This document shows, piece after piece, positions 24,515 to 32,516 of a stretch of 37,021 nucleotides of DNA. Numbering within the stretch: the stretch's first letter is position 1; each line of letters opens with the position of its first letter. The position numbers and the translations under genes are program-made. The notes beneath the pieces are model-generated. The model saw only the letters and a program-made list of their open reading frames with translations. It was not told the origin of the DNA and did not search any database. The stretch comes from Rhodoferax sp. (GTDB taxonomy: Bacteria; Pseudomonadota; Gammaproteobacteria; Burkholderiales; Burkholderiaceae_C). The stretch lies in NCBI RefSeq assembly GCF_010365055.1, contig NZ_JAAFHA010000034.1:1-37021 (forward strand), in the 5' to 3' direction.

Positions 24515-25969
24515 ATGAGTTTTGATCTAGTTTTGTTTGGTGGCACCGGCGACCTGGCCTGGCGCAAGCTGATGCCGGCGCTGTTTCAGGCCTTTCGCCA
24601 TGGCACGCTTCCCCTTGATGGCCGCATCATTGGTGTCGGCCGCGACGGCCTCAGCAATGCGCAGTACCAGGCCCAGATTTGCGCCCGCTTCGAGCACGTG
24701 GAGTTGGCCAAGCGCCCCAGCGAAGAAGAGTTTTGCCGCTTTGCCGCTTTGCTTGAATTCGTGCAGATGGATTTGTCCCACCCCGAGGACTACGCCCGTC
24801 TGGTCGCCAAGCTGGCCGAGCGCCAGGCCGACGTTGTGGTGATGTATGTGGCGACGGCACCCAGCCTGTTCACGACCGTGTGTCAACAGCTGGCCATTGC
24901 CGGGCTGAACACGCCGCAGACGCGCGTGGTGCTGGAGAAGCCGCTCGGTCACGACCTGGCCAGCAACCGCGCCATCAACCGAACGGTCAGCGAGGTGTTT
25001 GGTGAGAAGCATATTTTTCGCATCGACCACTACCTGGGCAAGCCCTCGGTGCAGAACCTGTTTGCGCTGCGCTTCGGCAACGCCCTGTTTGAGCCCTTGT
25101 GGCGGCGCGAACACATTGCCAACATCCAGATCACCATCGCCGAAGAGCTGGGCGTGGAGCAGCGTGGTGCGTTTTACGAGACCACCGGCGCGCTGCGCGA
25201 CATGGTGCAAAACCACGCGCTGCAATTGCTGTGCGCCATCGGCATGGAGCCGCCCATCAACTCGCACGCCGATGCCATTCGGGATGAGAAACTGAAAGTC
25301 CTGCGCTCGCTCAAACCCTGGACCGCCGAATCACTGACGCAGGATGTGATCCGCGGCCAGTACGCCGCGGGTTCCATCGGCGGCGCGCCGGTGCTAGCGT
25401 ACCGCCAGGAGACCGGCGTTGACCCGCACAGCCAGACCGAGACTTTTGTCGCCCTGCGCACCGAAATCTCCAACTGGCGCTGGGCTGGCGTGCCGTTCTA
25501 CATCCGCACCGGCAAACGCCTGGCCAGCCGCGACGCCCGCATTGTGGTCAATTTCCGGCCGACGCCGCATGCCATCTTCAATTCACAGATCGGCGATGCC
25601 AATCGTCTGGTGATCAACCTGCAGCCCAAGGATGGGCTCGAATTGCACCTGCTGGCGCAGGGCCAAAGCAACCGCCGCAATTCACAAACCCTGTCGCCGG
25701 TGCAGCTTGACCTGGACTTTGACAAGCGCTTTGGTTCCGAGCGCGTCGGTGCCTATGAGCGCCTGCTGCTGGAGGTCATCGATGGCCGCCTGAACCTGTT
25801 TGTTCGCAGCGACGAGCAGGAAGAAGCCTGGCGTTGGGTCGAGCCGATTCTGGAACACTGGAAAAACGACCCCCAGGGCCCACGTTTGTATGCAGCCGGC
25901 ACCTGGGGTCCGAGTCCGTCGAGCGCCATGATTGCGCGCGACGGCTTCTGCTGGAGCGAAGAAACATGA
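24515..25969 (+). CDS. zwf: Glucose-6-phosphate 1-dehydrogenase
   Basis: A 484-residue enzyme oxidising glucose 6-phosphate to 6-phosphogluconolactone, feeding the pentose phosphate and, where present, Entner-Doudoroff routes. The nucleotide-binding FGGTGDLAWRKLMPALF is at the N-terminus, and the catalytic RIDHYLGK is near 169-176. Length is normal. hexR follows after 87 bases, so the two probably share a transcript. No pgl, edd or eda gene lies in the window. Confidence 0.97.
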   Translation: MSFDLVLFGGTGDLAWRKLMPALFQAFRHGTLPLDGRIIGVGRDGLSNAQYQAQICARFEHVELAKRPSEEEFCRFAALLEFVQMDLSHPEDYARLVAKLAERQADVVVMYVATAPSLFTTVCQQLAIAGLNTPQTRVVLEKPLGHDLASNRAINRTVSEVFGEKHIFRIDHYLGKPSVQNLFALRFGNALFEPLWRREHIANIQITIAEELGVEQRGAFYETTGALRDMVQNHALQLLCAIGMEPPINSHADAIRDEKLKVLRSLKPWTAESLTQDVIRGQYAAGSIGGAPVLAYRQETGVDPHSQTETFVALRTEISNWRWAGVPFYIRTGKRLASRDARIVVNFRPTPHAIFNSQIGDANRLVINLQPKDGLELHLLAQGQSNRRNSQTLSPVQLDLDFDKRFGSERVGAYERLLLEVIDGRLNLFVRSDEQEEAWRWVEPILEHWKNDPQGPRLYAAGTWGPSPSSAMIARDGFCWSEET

Positions 25970-26056
25970 GCCCCCACGCTCGCCACGTCGTGTGCTTCTC
26001 TGCCCCCCGAGAGATCCTGGCCTTACCTGGGGCGCATCGGCGCTGCGGCAACCCTC

Positions 26057-26905
26057 ATGCTTGACCGCATCAAAGCCTGCCTGCCTTCGCTGGCACCCGC
26101 CGAACAGCGCGTGGCCAAACTCGTGTTGAGTGACCCGCGCGGCTTTGCCAAGCAGCCCATCCGAGAGCTGGCAGACCGCTCGCATGTGAGCAAACCCACC
26201 GTGGTGCGCTTTTGCCGCAGCGTCGGCTACGACGGACTGTCGGACTTCAAGCTCAAGCTGGCGGGCAGCGTGAGCGAGGGCGTGCCCTTCATCCACCGCA
26301 GTGTCGATGCCGATGACAAGACCAGCGACATCATGGTCAAGGTCATCGACAACACCGTGGCCGCGTTTTTAAAGTACCGCAATGACGCCAGCACGGTCGC
26401 GATTGAAAAAGCCGCCATTGCGCTGGTCCAAGCCTACGAGCAGGGCAAACGCATCGAGTTTTTTGGTGTCGGCAACTCCGGCATCGTGGCGCTGGATGCG
26501 CAGCACAAGTTCTTTCGCCTGGGCATCAACACCGTCGCCTACAGTGACGGCCACATGCAGGTGATGAGCGCCACCCTGCTGGGGCCGGGCGACTGCGTCG
26601 TCATCATCTCCAACTCCGGCCGCACCCGCGACTTGATGGATGCCTGCGACATTGCGCGCAGAAATGGCGCCACCACGATTGTCGTCACCGCCAGTGGCTC
26701 ACCGCTGGCCGCCACCGGTCACATTCACCTGGCCGCCGACCACCCGGAGGGATTCGATCGTTACAGCCCGATGGTGTCGCGCCTGCTGCATTTGATGATC
26801 ATCGATATCCTGGCCACCTGCGTGGCATTGCGCATTGGCAGTGAGCGGCTGCAGCCTGTGCTGCGCGAGATGAAAATCAATTTGCGCAGCAAGCGCTACG
26901 CTTGA
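26057..26905 (+). CDS. hexR: HexR-type transcriptional regulator (MurR/RpiR family)
   Basis: A 282-residue repressor with an N-terminal RpiR-type helix-turn-helix (about 1-77; IRELADRSHVSKPTVVRFCR) and a C-terminal SIS sugar-phosphate-binding domain (about 120-260; EFFGVGNSGIVALDAQ, ISNSGRTRDLMDA). HexR proteins sense 2-keto-3-deoxy-6-phosphogluconate and repress zwf, glucokinase and sugar-uptake genes. Its position after zwf and close to glk and the sugar importer fits that role. It begins 87 bases after zwf; a spacer with no other gene. Confidence 0.9.
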   Translation: MLDRIKACLPSLAPAEQRVAKLVLSDPRGFAKQPIRELADRSHVSKPTVVRFCRSVGYDGLSDFKLKLAGSVSEGVPFIHRSVDADDKTSDIMVKVIDNTVAAFLKYRNDASTVAIEKAAIALVQAYEQGKRIEFFGVGNSGIVALDAQHKFFRLGINTVAYSDGHMQVMSATLLGPGDCVVIISNSGRTRDLMDACDIARRNGATTIVVTASGSPLAATGHIHLAADHPEGFDRYSPMVSRLLHLMIIDILATCVALRIGSERLQPVLREMKINLRSKRYA

Positions 26906-26945
26906 AGTCACCCCGGCTGGAACCCGTCGGTTTGTGGTCAATTGC

Positions 26946-26979
26946 GGCTCTAGCCCCCGATCTGCTTGCATGATCTGCT
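26946..26979 (-). repeat. AGC-N18-GGGGGCT patch, copy 7 (hexR-trxC spacer)
   Basis: On the minus strand AGCAGATCATGCA starts at 26979, and GGGGGCTAGAGCC starts exactly 21 bases on. It is preceded by a poly-A/T stretch (GAAAAAACTAT). It is among the best-conserved copies, lying in the 142-base spacer between hexR and trxC. Confidence 0.72.
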
Positions 26980-27047
26980 ATAGTTTTTTCAATACTTGAT
27001 AGTTGCCTGATTGGCCTCCATGTAATGGGCAGAAAGGGATTTCCATC

Positions 27048-27485
27048 ATGACTGACTCTCTGCACATTGTTTGCCCCCATTGCCACACCACCAACCGGGT
27101 GCGCCAAACCGACTTGGCCAACGCACCCGATTGCGGCAGCTGCCACAAGCCCTTGTTCGTGGCGCATTCGCTGGCGCTGGACGACAGTAATTTCGACCGT
27201 CACATCAGCCGCAGCCAGATCCCGGTGTTGGTAGATTTTTGGGCGCCGTGGTGTGGGCCCTGTCGCCAGATGGCGCCGGCGTTCGAGCAAGCGGCAGCGC
27301 AGTTGGAGCCGCGTTTTCGCCTCGCCAAGGTCGACACTGAAGAGGCGCAGGCGTTGGGGGCTCGCTTCAACATCCGCAGCATCCCGACGCTCGCCTTGTT
27401 CTCTGGCGGACGCGAAGTGGCGCGCCAGGCCGGCGCCATGGGGGCCCCCGACATCGTGCGCTGGGCCTTGGCGCAACGCCTTTGA
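27048..27485 (+). CDS. trxC: Thioredoxin 2 (TrxC)
   Basis: A 145-residue cytoplasmic thioredoxin of the TrxC type, reducing protein disulphides, often under oxidative stress. An N-terminal zinc-binding module has CPHC (9-12) and CGSC (29-32), followed by a thioredoxin domain with WCGPC (68-72) and the cis-proline region RSIPTLALF. The frame runs back to 27003, but MTDSLHIVCPHC is the family start and GGGATTT lies before it. It sits between sugar genes; no functional link to them is shown. Confidence 0.95.
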   Translation: MTDSLHIVCPHCHTTNRVRQTDLANAPDCGSCHKPLFVAHSLALDDSNFDRHISRSQIPVLVDFWAPWCGPCRQMAPAFEQAAAQLEPRFRLAKVDTEEAQALGARFNIRSIPTLALFSGGREVARQAGAMGAPDIVRWALAQRL

Positions 27486-27558
27486 CCGTCACACCGCCGT
27501 CACCCAGGCTCCGCTGAGCGATTAGCATCGGGGCCCTGTCACTTCACACCGACGCCCC

Positions 27559-27927
27559 ATGAGCAGCTATTCAAGAAGCGAGTCGATTGAACGCACCGGG
27601 CGGCCTTGGGGCTGGTATGAAACCATCTCCGAAGTACCAGGCAACAAGGTAAAACGCATCCACGTCAATCCGGGCCAGCAACTCAGCCTGCAGAAGCACC
27701 AGCAGCGCGCCGAACATTGGGTCGTGGTGCTGGGCCAGGCCCAGGTGACGCTGGGCGAGCAGGTGCTGACGCTGGAGGTCGGGGCGCATGTGGACATCGC
27801 CATTGGCCAGGTCCACCGCCTGGCAAACCGGGGCGCCACCCCGGTTGAAATCATTGAAGTTCAGTTTGGAACCTATTTGGGCGAGGATGACATCGTGCGC
27901 CTGAGTGACGACTACAGTCGGACCTGA
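27559..27927 (+). CDS. Mannose-6-phosphate isomerase-type cupin
   Basis: A 122-residue single cupin domain equal to the C-terminal part of bifunctional mannose-1-phosphate guanylyltransferase/mannose-6-phosphate isomerase (ManC/AlgA type). RPWGWYE, then KHQQRAEHWVVVLG with the metal-binding His and Glu residues, HRLANRG, and EVQFGTYLGEDDIVRLSDDY are all present. As a free-standing isomerase it would convert mannose 6-phosphate to fructose 6-phosphate, linking mannose to the neighbouring Pgi and glucose genes. No guanylyltransferase domain is present, and length fits the stand-alone form. Confidence 0.88.
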   Translation: MSSYSRSESIERTGRPWGWYETISEVPGNKVKRIHVNPGQQLSLQKHQQRAEHWVVVLGQAQVTLGEQVLTLEVGAHVDIAIGQVHRLANRGATPVEIIEVQFGTYLGEDDIVRLSDDYSRT

Positions 27928-27971
27928 TCGACGTCTTCCCCCACTTGCTTTGACGCGGCACCCTTGCTGAA

Positions 27972-28973
27972 ATGAACACCATGAATCAAAACGTTTTATC
28001 TGACGGCTTTCGCCTGGCACCGGGCGCCGCACCGGTCGCTTGTGTGGACATTGGTGGCACCAAAGTGGCGGTCAGCATCGCCGACGCGCAAGGCGTGCGC
28101 GGCCGTGTGGCCGAACCCACCGCCAAGGAAGGTGCAAACAATGCCCTGGCGCTGCAAATCATCCGTCTGGTCGGGCAGAGCTGCGCTGCAGCGGGCGTGG
28201 CCCCCGGCAACCTGTCGGCGCTGGGCGTGGCCTCCTGCGGTCCCTTTGTGTTGAACCAGGGCCTGGTGGAACTGGCGGCACCCAATATTTGCGGTGGCCT
28301 CGCGGGCAAGGCACGCGGCCTGCCCAACGACTGGCACACCGCCTTGCTGGAAGCGCCATTGCGCCAGGTGTTTGCCAAGGTGCGGGTTGAAAACGACGGC
28401 ATCGGCGCCTTGGAGGCCGAGCGGCGCTGGGGTGCGCTACAGATCAACGGCGAGCCGCTGGCCAACTGCGCCTACGTCACCTGGAGCACCGGCATTGGTG
28501 TGGGCCTGTGTGTGGACGGCCATGTGCTGCGCGGCAAAAACGGCAATGCCGGGCACGCCGGCCATCTGTTCGTGAGCGACAACAATGACGCCCTGTGTGG
28601 CTGCGGCAATGTCGGTGACGTGGAAGGCCTGATTGCCGGTAACGCCATTCCAAGGCGCTTCGGGCATCTTGGCTACACCGATGCTGCTACTCTTTTTGAA
28701 GCTGCTAATGCAGGTGATACGGGGGCTACAGCCATTATTGATGAATTTTGCCGGATCATGGGCCGCACCTTGTACAACCTGGTCGTGACGCTTGACCTGC
28801 AGCGCATCAGCCTCGGTGGCAGCGTCTTCTGGCATCACCGGGCCTTGTTGTTGCCCAAGCTGCAAGGCTACATTCAAGGCAAGCTGCCAGCCCTGACGGA
28901 CGGCTGTGAGTTGGTGAATGCGGGTCTGGGCGAGCAGGTAGGCGACTTTGGCGCGCTGGCACTGGTGGCTTGA
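27972..28973 (+). CDS. ROK-family glucokinase
   Basis: A 333-residue ROK-family sugar kinase, most likely phosphorylating glucose with ATP. ATP-binding VDIGGTKVAVS is near residue 26, the catalytic Asp in VENDGIG, and the ROK zinc region GHAGHLF...CGCGNVGDVEG follows. The usual third zinc cysteine (CGCGxxGCxE) is Asp here, which is odd. A second ATG three codons on is possible. It is next to HexR, the phosphomannose cupin and the sugar importer, so a glucose or mannose role is likely; fructokinase or a regulator is less likely because no HTH is present. A recurring patch at 28700-28733 encodes residues 243-254 without obvious change in family length. Confidence 0.85.
   Translation: MNTMNQNVLSDGFRLAPGAAPVACVDIGGTKVAVSIADAQGVRGRVAEPTAKEGANNALALQIIRLVGQSCAAAGVAPGNLSALGVASCGPFVLNQGLVELAAPNICGGLAGKARGLPNDWHTALLEAPLRQVFAKVRVENDGIGALEAERRWGALQINGEPLANCAYVTWSTGIGVGLCVDGHVLRGKNGNAGHAGHLFVSDNNDALCGCGNVGDVEGLIAGNAIPRRFGHLGYTDAATLFEAANAGDTGATAIIDEFCRIMGRTLYNLVVTLDLQRISLGGSVFWHHRALLLPKLQGYIQGKLPALTDGCELVNAGLGEQVGDFGALALVA
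28700..28733 (+). repeat. AGC-N18-GGGGGCT patch, copy 8 (in glucokinase, sense)
   Basis: AGCTGCTAATGCA at 28700, then GGGGGCTACAGCC at 28721. TTTTTGA precedes it and ATTATTGATG follows. It reads in frame as E-A-A-N-A-G-D-T-G-A-T-A. The AT-richer codons (GCT, AAT, GCA, GGT, GAT) stand out from the GC-rich gene on both sides. Confidence 0.75.
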
Positions 28974-29011
28974 GCCGGCTTTGTCGCCCTAGGGTAAATC
29001 GCCCTTGCGGA

Positions 29012-29042
29012 TTGTTGAGAATTAATTAACAATTAATTAATT
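29012..29042 (+). promoter_or_regulatory. AT-rich operator/promoter candidate upstream of the sugar importer
   Basis: In the 150-base gap before the substrate-binding gene, TTGTT (29012-29016) and AACAA (29028-29032) form an inverted pair, followed by repeated AATTAATT units to 29042. The block is strikingly AT-rich in a GC-rich genome. It may combine a promoter with a repressor site, HexR being a candidate; assignment is inference. Confidence 0.4.
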
Positions 29043-29123
29043 CGAGCGACCCGGTGTTTGCCCGAATCAACCCGCTGCTTTAGGGCCTGACGTGCCTTTG
29101 AAGCCAGCCAATCAGGAGTCGAT

Positions 29124-30374
29124 ATGTTGAAACTTTCCAAACTGGCCACGGCCGTTGCATTTGTCGTGGCGGGCACATCGGCCGTGGCCGGTGAAGTTGA
29201 AGTGCTGCACTGGTGGACCTCGGGCGGCGAAGCCAAGTCGGTCAGCGAGTTGAAAACAATCATGCAAAGCAAGGGCCACACTTGGAAAGACTTTGCGGTG
29301 GCCGGCGGCGGTGGTGACAATGCCATGACCGTGCTCAAGAGCCGTGTGGTGGCCGGCAACCCGCCCGCTGCGGCCCAAATCAAAGGCCCTGCGCTGCAAG
29401 AATGGGCCAGTGAAGGCGTGTTGGCCAACCTCGATCCGATTGCCAAAGCCGAAAAGTGGGACAGCCTGCTGCCCAAGGCTGTTTCAGATGTCATGAAGTA
29501 CAAAGGTAATTACATTGCTGTGCCCGTCAATGTGCACCGTGTCAACTGGTTGTGGGCCAATGCGGCTGTTTTGAAAAAATCCGGCGTGGCGGACATGCCC
29601 AAGACCTGGAACGATTTTTTTGCCGCAGCCGACAAGATCAAGAAGGCCGGCTTTATTCCTGTGGCAACCGGTGGCAATGCCTGGAACGACTTCACCAACT
29701 TTGAGCCGGTGGCGCTTGGTGTGGGTGGCGTCAAGTTCTACAACGATGCATTTGTCAAACTTGATCCCAAAGCGCTCAACGGCGCTGCCATGAAGAAGTC
29801 GCTGGAGACCTTCCGCAAGCTCAAAGGCTACACCGATGCAGGCGCCGTGGGCCGCGACTGGAATATCGCCACGGCCATGGTGATCCAGGAGAAGGCTGGC
29901 TTCCAGCTCATGGGCGACTGGGCCAAGGGCGAGTTTGTCGCCGCGGGCAAGGTGCCGGGTAAAGACTTCTTGTGTGCAGCTGCTCCTGGTAATGCCGGCA
30001 CTTACACATTCAACGTGGATTCATTCGCCATGTTCAAGCTCAAAGAAGCGGCCGCCCAGAAGGCGCAGGCCGACCTCGGCGTTGCCATCATGAGCACTGA
30101 ATTCCAGGAGGTATTCAACCTGAACAAAGGCTCCATACCGGTTCGCTTGAACATGAACATGGACAAGTTTGACGAATGCGCCAAGCTGTCGGCCAAGGAT
30201 TTTGTCGACACCGCCAAATCGGGCGGCCTGGTCCCTTCCGTGTCCCAGGACATGGCGCTCAAGCCTGCCCAGACCGGCGCCATGAAAGATGTCATCAGCC
30301 AGTTTTGGAACGATGACAAGATGACGCCGGAAACGGCTATGAAGAACCTGGTCAAGGCGGCGGCCACCAAGTAG
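29124..30374 (+). CDS. gtsA: Sugar ABC transporter substrate-binding protein (Gts type)
   Basis: A 416-residue periplasmic binding protein of solute-binding family 1. A signal peptide (MLKLSKLATAVAFVVAG, cleaved near SAVAG-EVEVL) is followed by LHWWTSGGEAKSV, typical of the glucose/mannose-binding branch, and VATGGNAWNDFTNFEP. It delivers sugar to the permease pair encoded downstream. AGGAG precedes the ATG. The nearby glucokinase, Pgi, Zwf and HexR favour glucose, with mannose as an alternative given the cupin. A 390-base foldback-rich spacer separates it from the permease gene, which may allow higher expression of this protein than of the membrane parts. Confidence 0.88.
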   Translation: MLKLSKLATAVAFVVAGTSAVAGEVEVLHWWTSGGEAKSVSELKTIMQSKGHTWKDFAVAGGGGDNAMTVLKSRVVAGNPPAAAQIKGPALQEWASEGVLANLDPIAKAEKWDSLLPKAVSDVMKYKGNYIAVPVNVHRVNWLWANAAVLKKSGVADMPKTWNDFFAAADKIKKAGFIPVATGGNAWNDFTNFEPVALGVGGVKFYNDAFVKLDPKALNGAAMKKSLETFRKLKGYTDAGAVGRDWNIATAMVIQEKAGFQLMGDWAKGEFVAAGKVPGKDFLCAAAPGNAGTYTFNVDSFAMFKLKEAAAQKAQADLGVAIMSTEFQEVFNLNKGSIPVRLNMNMDKFDECAKLSAKDFVDTAKSGGLVPSVSQDMALKPAQTGAMKDVISQFWNDDKMTPETAMKNLVKAAATK

Positions 30375-30487
30375 GGCGGGTTTTGCGTCTGCCATAGGCG
30401 TTGCTTGTGAGCGCTTTTTTGAAGGCGTTTGTGGCAGGCACCTGTGGCGAGTACCCGCAGCAGGGCTGGGGTGCAGCTGCCGCTCAT

Positions 30488-30702
30488 GTCCCCCGCCCTT
30501 GTCGGGCTCCTCCTTGACTTCGCTCTGGCACGCACCCCATCCCTCCTGCTAGAGATGTGGGGTTAGCTTGCCGGGAGACCCCAAACCCTGGCGGAACCAG
30601 ACGGGCCGGGTGTTGCGCGAAGTGAGGTCAAGGAGGAGCCTGAAAGCCGCAGGCTTTCAGGCGGGGGACACGAACGCAGCGCATCACTTGGCTCGTCTGG
30701 TT
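30488..30702. repeat. Foldback repeat cluster between gtsA and the permease gene
   Basis: Within the 390-base gap 30375-30764, GTCCCCCGCC (30488-30497) pairs with GGCGGGGGAC (30660-30669), GGCTCCTCCTTGAC (30505-30518) pairs with GTCAAGGAGGAGCC (30627-30640), both perfectly, and AACCAGACG (30595-30603) pairs with CGTCTGGTT (30694-30702). A perfect 10-base hairpin (CCTGAAAGCC/GGCTTTCAGG) lies at 30639-30661. No gene is convincing here. It resembles a dispersed intergenic repeat and could stabilise the upstream mRNA or attenuate the downstream genes. Confidence 0.7.
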
Positions 30703-30764
30703 CTAAAGTAACGCAGGCGTTCCAACCAGGGCTCCCGGCTTTTAACCCAAAAGGCAAGGTGTTT

Positions 30765-31643
30765 ATGAAATCATTTGAAAACGTGTTGCCCAAGTTGGTG
30801 ATCGCGCCGGGCTTTGTGCTCGGCTTTGCCTTCATTTACGGCTTCATGATCTGGAACGGGGTTCTGTCCGTCACCGGCTCGCGCATGCTGCCCAGCTACG
30901 ACGAGTTCGTCGGGCTGGAGCAGTACGTGAGCCTGTGGGAGATGGACCGTTGGCTGGTGGCACTGAAAAACCTGGGAATTTTCAGCGTGCTCTATGTCGG
31001 TGGCTCGATGCTGCTGGGCATGGGCCTCGCCATTTTTCTGGATCAGAAAATTCGCTTTGAGGGCGTGCTGCGCACCGTTTACCTGTACCCGATGGCGCTG
31101 TCGTTCATCGTGACCGGCACGGCCTGGAAATGGATTTTGAACCCCAGCCTGGGGCTGGAAAAACTGATGCACGACCTGGGTTGGGCCAGTTTTCACTTTG
31201 ACTGGCTGGTGCAAAGCGACACCGCCATTTACTGCGTGGTCATTGCCGGTGTCTGGCAATCAGCCGGTTTTGCCATGGCGCTGCCACTCGCAGGTTTGCG
31301 CGGCATTGACGACAGCATCATCAAGGCGGCACAAATTGACGGCGCATCGCTGCCGCGTATTTACTGGCGCATCATCTTGCCGATCCTGCGCCCGGTGGTG
31401 TTTTCGACCGTACTGGTGTTGTCGCACCTGTCGATCAAGAGCTTTGACCTGGTCATGGCCTTGACTGCGGGTGGCCCTGGCTACTCGTCCGATGTGCCGG
31501 CCACTTTCATGTATGTGATGAGCTTTACCCGCGGCCAGATCGGCTTGGGCGCGGCCAGCGCCACCATGATGCTGGCCACCGTGGCGGCGATCGTCGTCCC
31601 TTACCTTTACAGCGAGCTGCGGGCCAAGCCGCACGAGCGCTGA
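30765..31643 (+). CDS. gtsB: Sugar ABC transporter permease 1 (Gts type)
   Basis: A 292-residue inner-membrane permease of the binding-protein-dependent family, six membrane segments, with the coupling-loop motif beginning EAA-like at AAQIDGASLPRIYWRIILPIL. It pairs with the next gene to form the transmembrane channel of the sugar importer. I chose ATG 30765 with AAGG upstream; a GTG six bases earlier is in frame. The next permease begins 14 bases after its stop. Confidence 0.9.
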   Translation: MKSFENVLPKLVIAPGFVLGFAFIYGFMIWNGVLSVTGSRMLPSYDEFVGLEQYVSLWEMDRWLVALKNLGIFSVLYVGGSMLLGMGLAIFLDQKIRFEGVLRTVYLYPMALSFIVTGTAWKWILNPSLGLEKLMHDLGWASFHFDWLVQSDTAIYCVVIAGVWQSAGFAMALPLAGLRGIDDSIIKAAQIDGASLPRIYWRIILPILRPVVFSTVLVLSHLSIKSFDLVMALTAGGPGYSSDVPATFMYVMSFTRGQIGLGAASATMMLATVAAIVVPYLYSELRAKPHER

Positions 31644-31657
31644 ACCTTGGCCCCACC

Positions 31658-32512
31658 ATGATCACCAAACACCTGCCGCGCGTGCTGATCTACGGCATTT
31701 TGCTGCTGGCCGCCCTGCTCTTTCTGGCGCCGCTCTATGTGATGCTCGCCACCTCGTTCAAGGACGCCGCGCAGATTCGCGCCGGCAATTTGCTCAGCCT
31801 GCCAACCTCACTGAACTTCGAGTCCTGGCAACTGGCCTGGTCCAGCGCCTGCACCGGGGTTGATTGCCGCGGTTTGAAGCCCTATTTCGTCAACTCGGTC
31901 ATCATGGCGGTGCCGGCGGTGTTGCTCTCCACGGCCTGGGGCGCGATCAACGGCTACGTGCTGAGCCTGTGGAAGTTCAAGGGCAGCGAGGTGCTGTTCG
32001 GCTTCATGCTGTTTGGCGTGTTCATGCCGTTTCAGGTGGTGCTGCTGCCGATGAGCCAGGTGCTGGGGTTTCTGGGTTTATCCAGTTCGCTCGGCGGCTT
32101 GATTCTGGTGCACTGCATCGCCGGGCTGGCCGGCACCACCCTGTTTTTCAGAAACTATTACACCGCCATCCCGAAGGAGTTGGTCAACGCCGCACGCATT
32201 GACGGCGCCGGTTTCTGGCGCATTTTCTTCCGCATCGTGATTCCCATGTCAACGCCGATCTTGATGGTGACGCTGATCTGGCAGTTCACCAACATCTGGA
32301 ATGATTTTCTGTTTGGCGTGGCGTTCAGCGGTGCGGACAGCAAGCCGATCACCGTCGGCTTGAACAACATGGCCAACACCTCCAGCAGCGTCAAAAGCTA
32401 CAACGTGGACATGGCCGCCGCTGTCATCGCCGGCCTGCCCACCATGCTGGTCTATGTGCTGGCCGGTCAATATTTCGTCAAAGGTCTGACCGCTGGCGCG
32501 GTCAAAGGATAA
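31658..32512 (+). CDS. gtsC: Sugar ABC transporter permease 2 (Gts type)
   Basis: A 284-residue inner-membrane permease of the MalG-type carbohydrate family. N-terminal helix ILLLAALLFLAPLYVMLATSF, then LVNAARIDGAGFWRIFFRIV carrying the EAA-type coupling loop that docks on the ATPase, and a final hydrophobic segment near AAVIAGLPTMLVYVLAGQYF, ending VKGLTAGAVKG. It is the partner of the preceding permease, and its stop is 4 bases before the ATPase start, which suggests tight translational coupling. Confidence 0.92.
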   Translation: MITKHLPRVLIYGILLLAALLFLAPLYVMLATSFKDAAQIRAGNLLSLPTSLNFESWQLAWSSACTGVDCRGLKPYFVNSVIMAVPAVLLSTAWGAINGYVLSLWKFKGSEVLFGFMLFGVFMPFQVVLLPMSQVLGFLGLSSSLGGLILVHCIAGLAGTTLFFRNYYTAIPKELVNAARIDGAGFWRIFFRIVIPMSTPILMVTLIWQFTNIWNDFLFGVAFSGADSKPITVGLNNMANTSSSVKSYNVDMAAAVIAGLPTMLVYVLAGQYFVKGLTAGAVKG

Positions 32513-32516
32513 ACAC

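Noticed and set aside
27972..28973. ROK-family transcriptional repressor rather than kinase
   Set aside because: There is no N-terminal helix-turn-helix and the ATP-binding and catalytic Asp motifs are intact.
30563..30835. Minus-strand frame in the gap before the sugar permease
   Set aside because: It lies over the foldback repeats and into the permease start, with no ribosome-binding site or recognisable domain.
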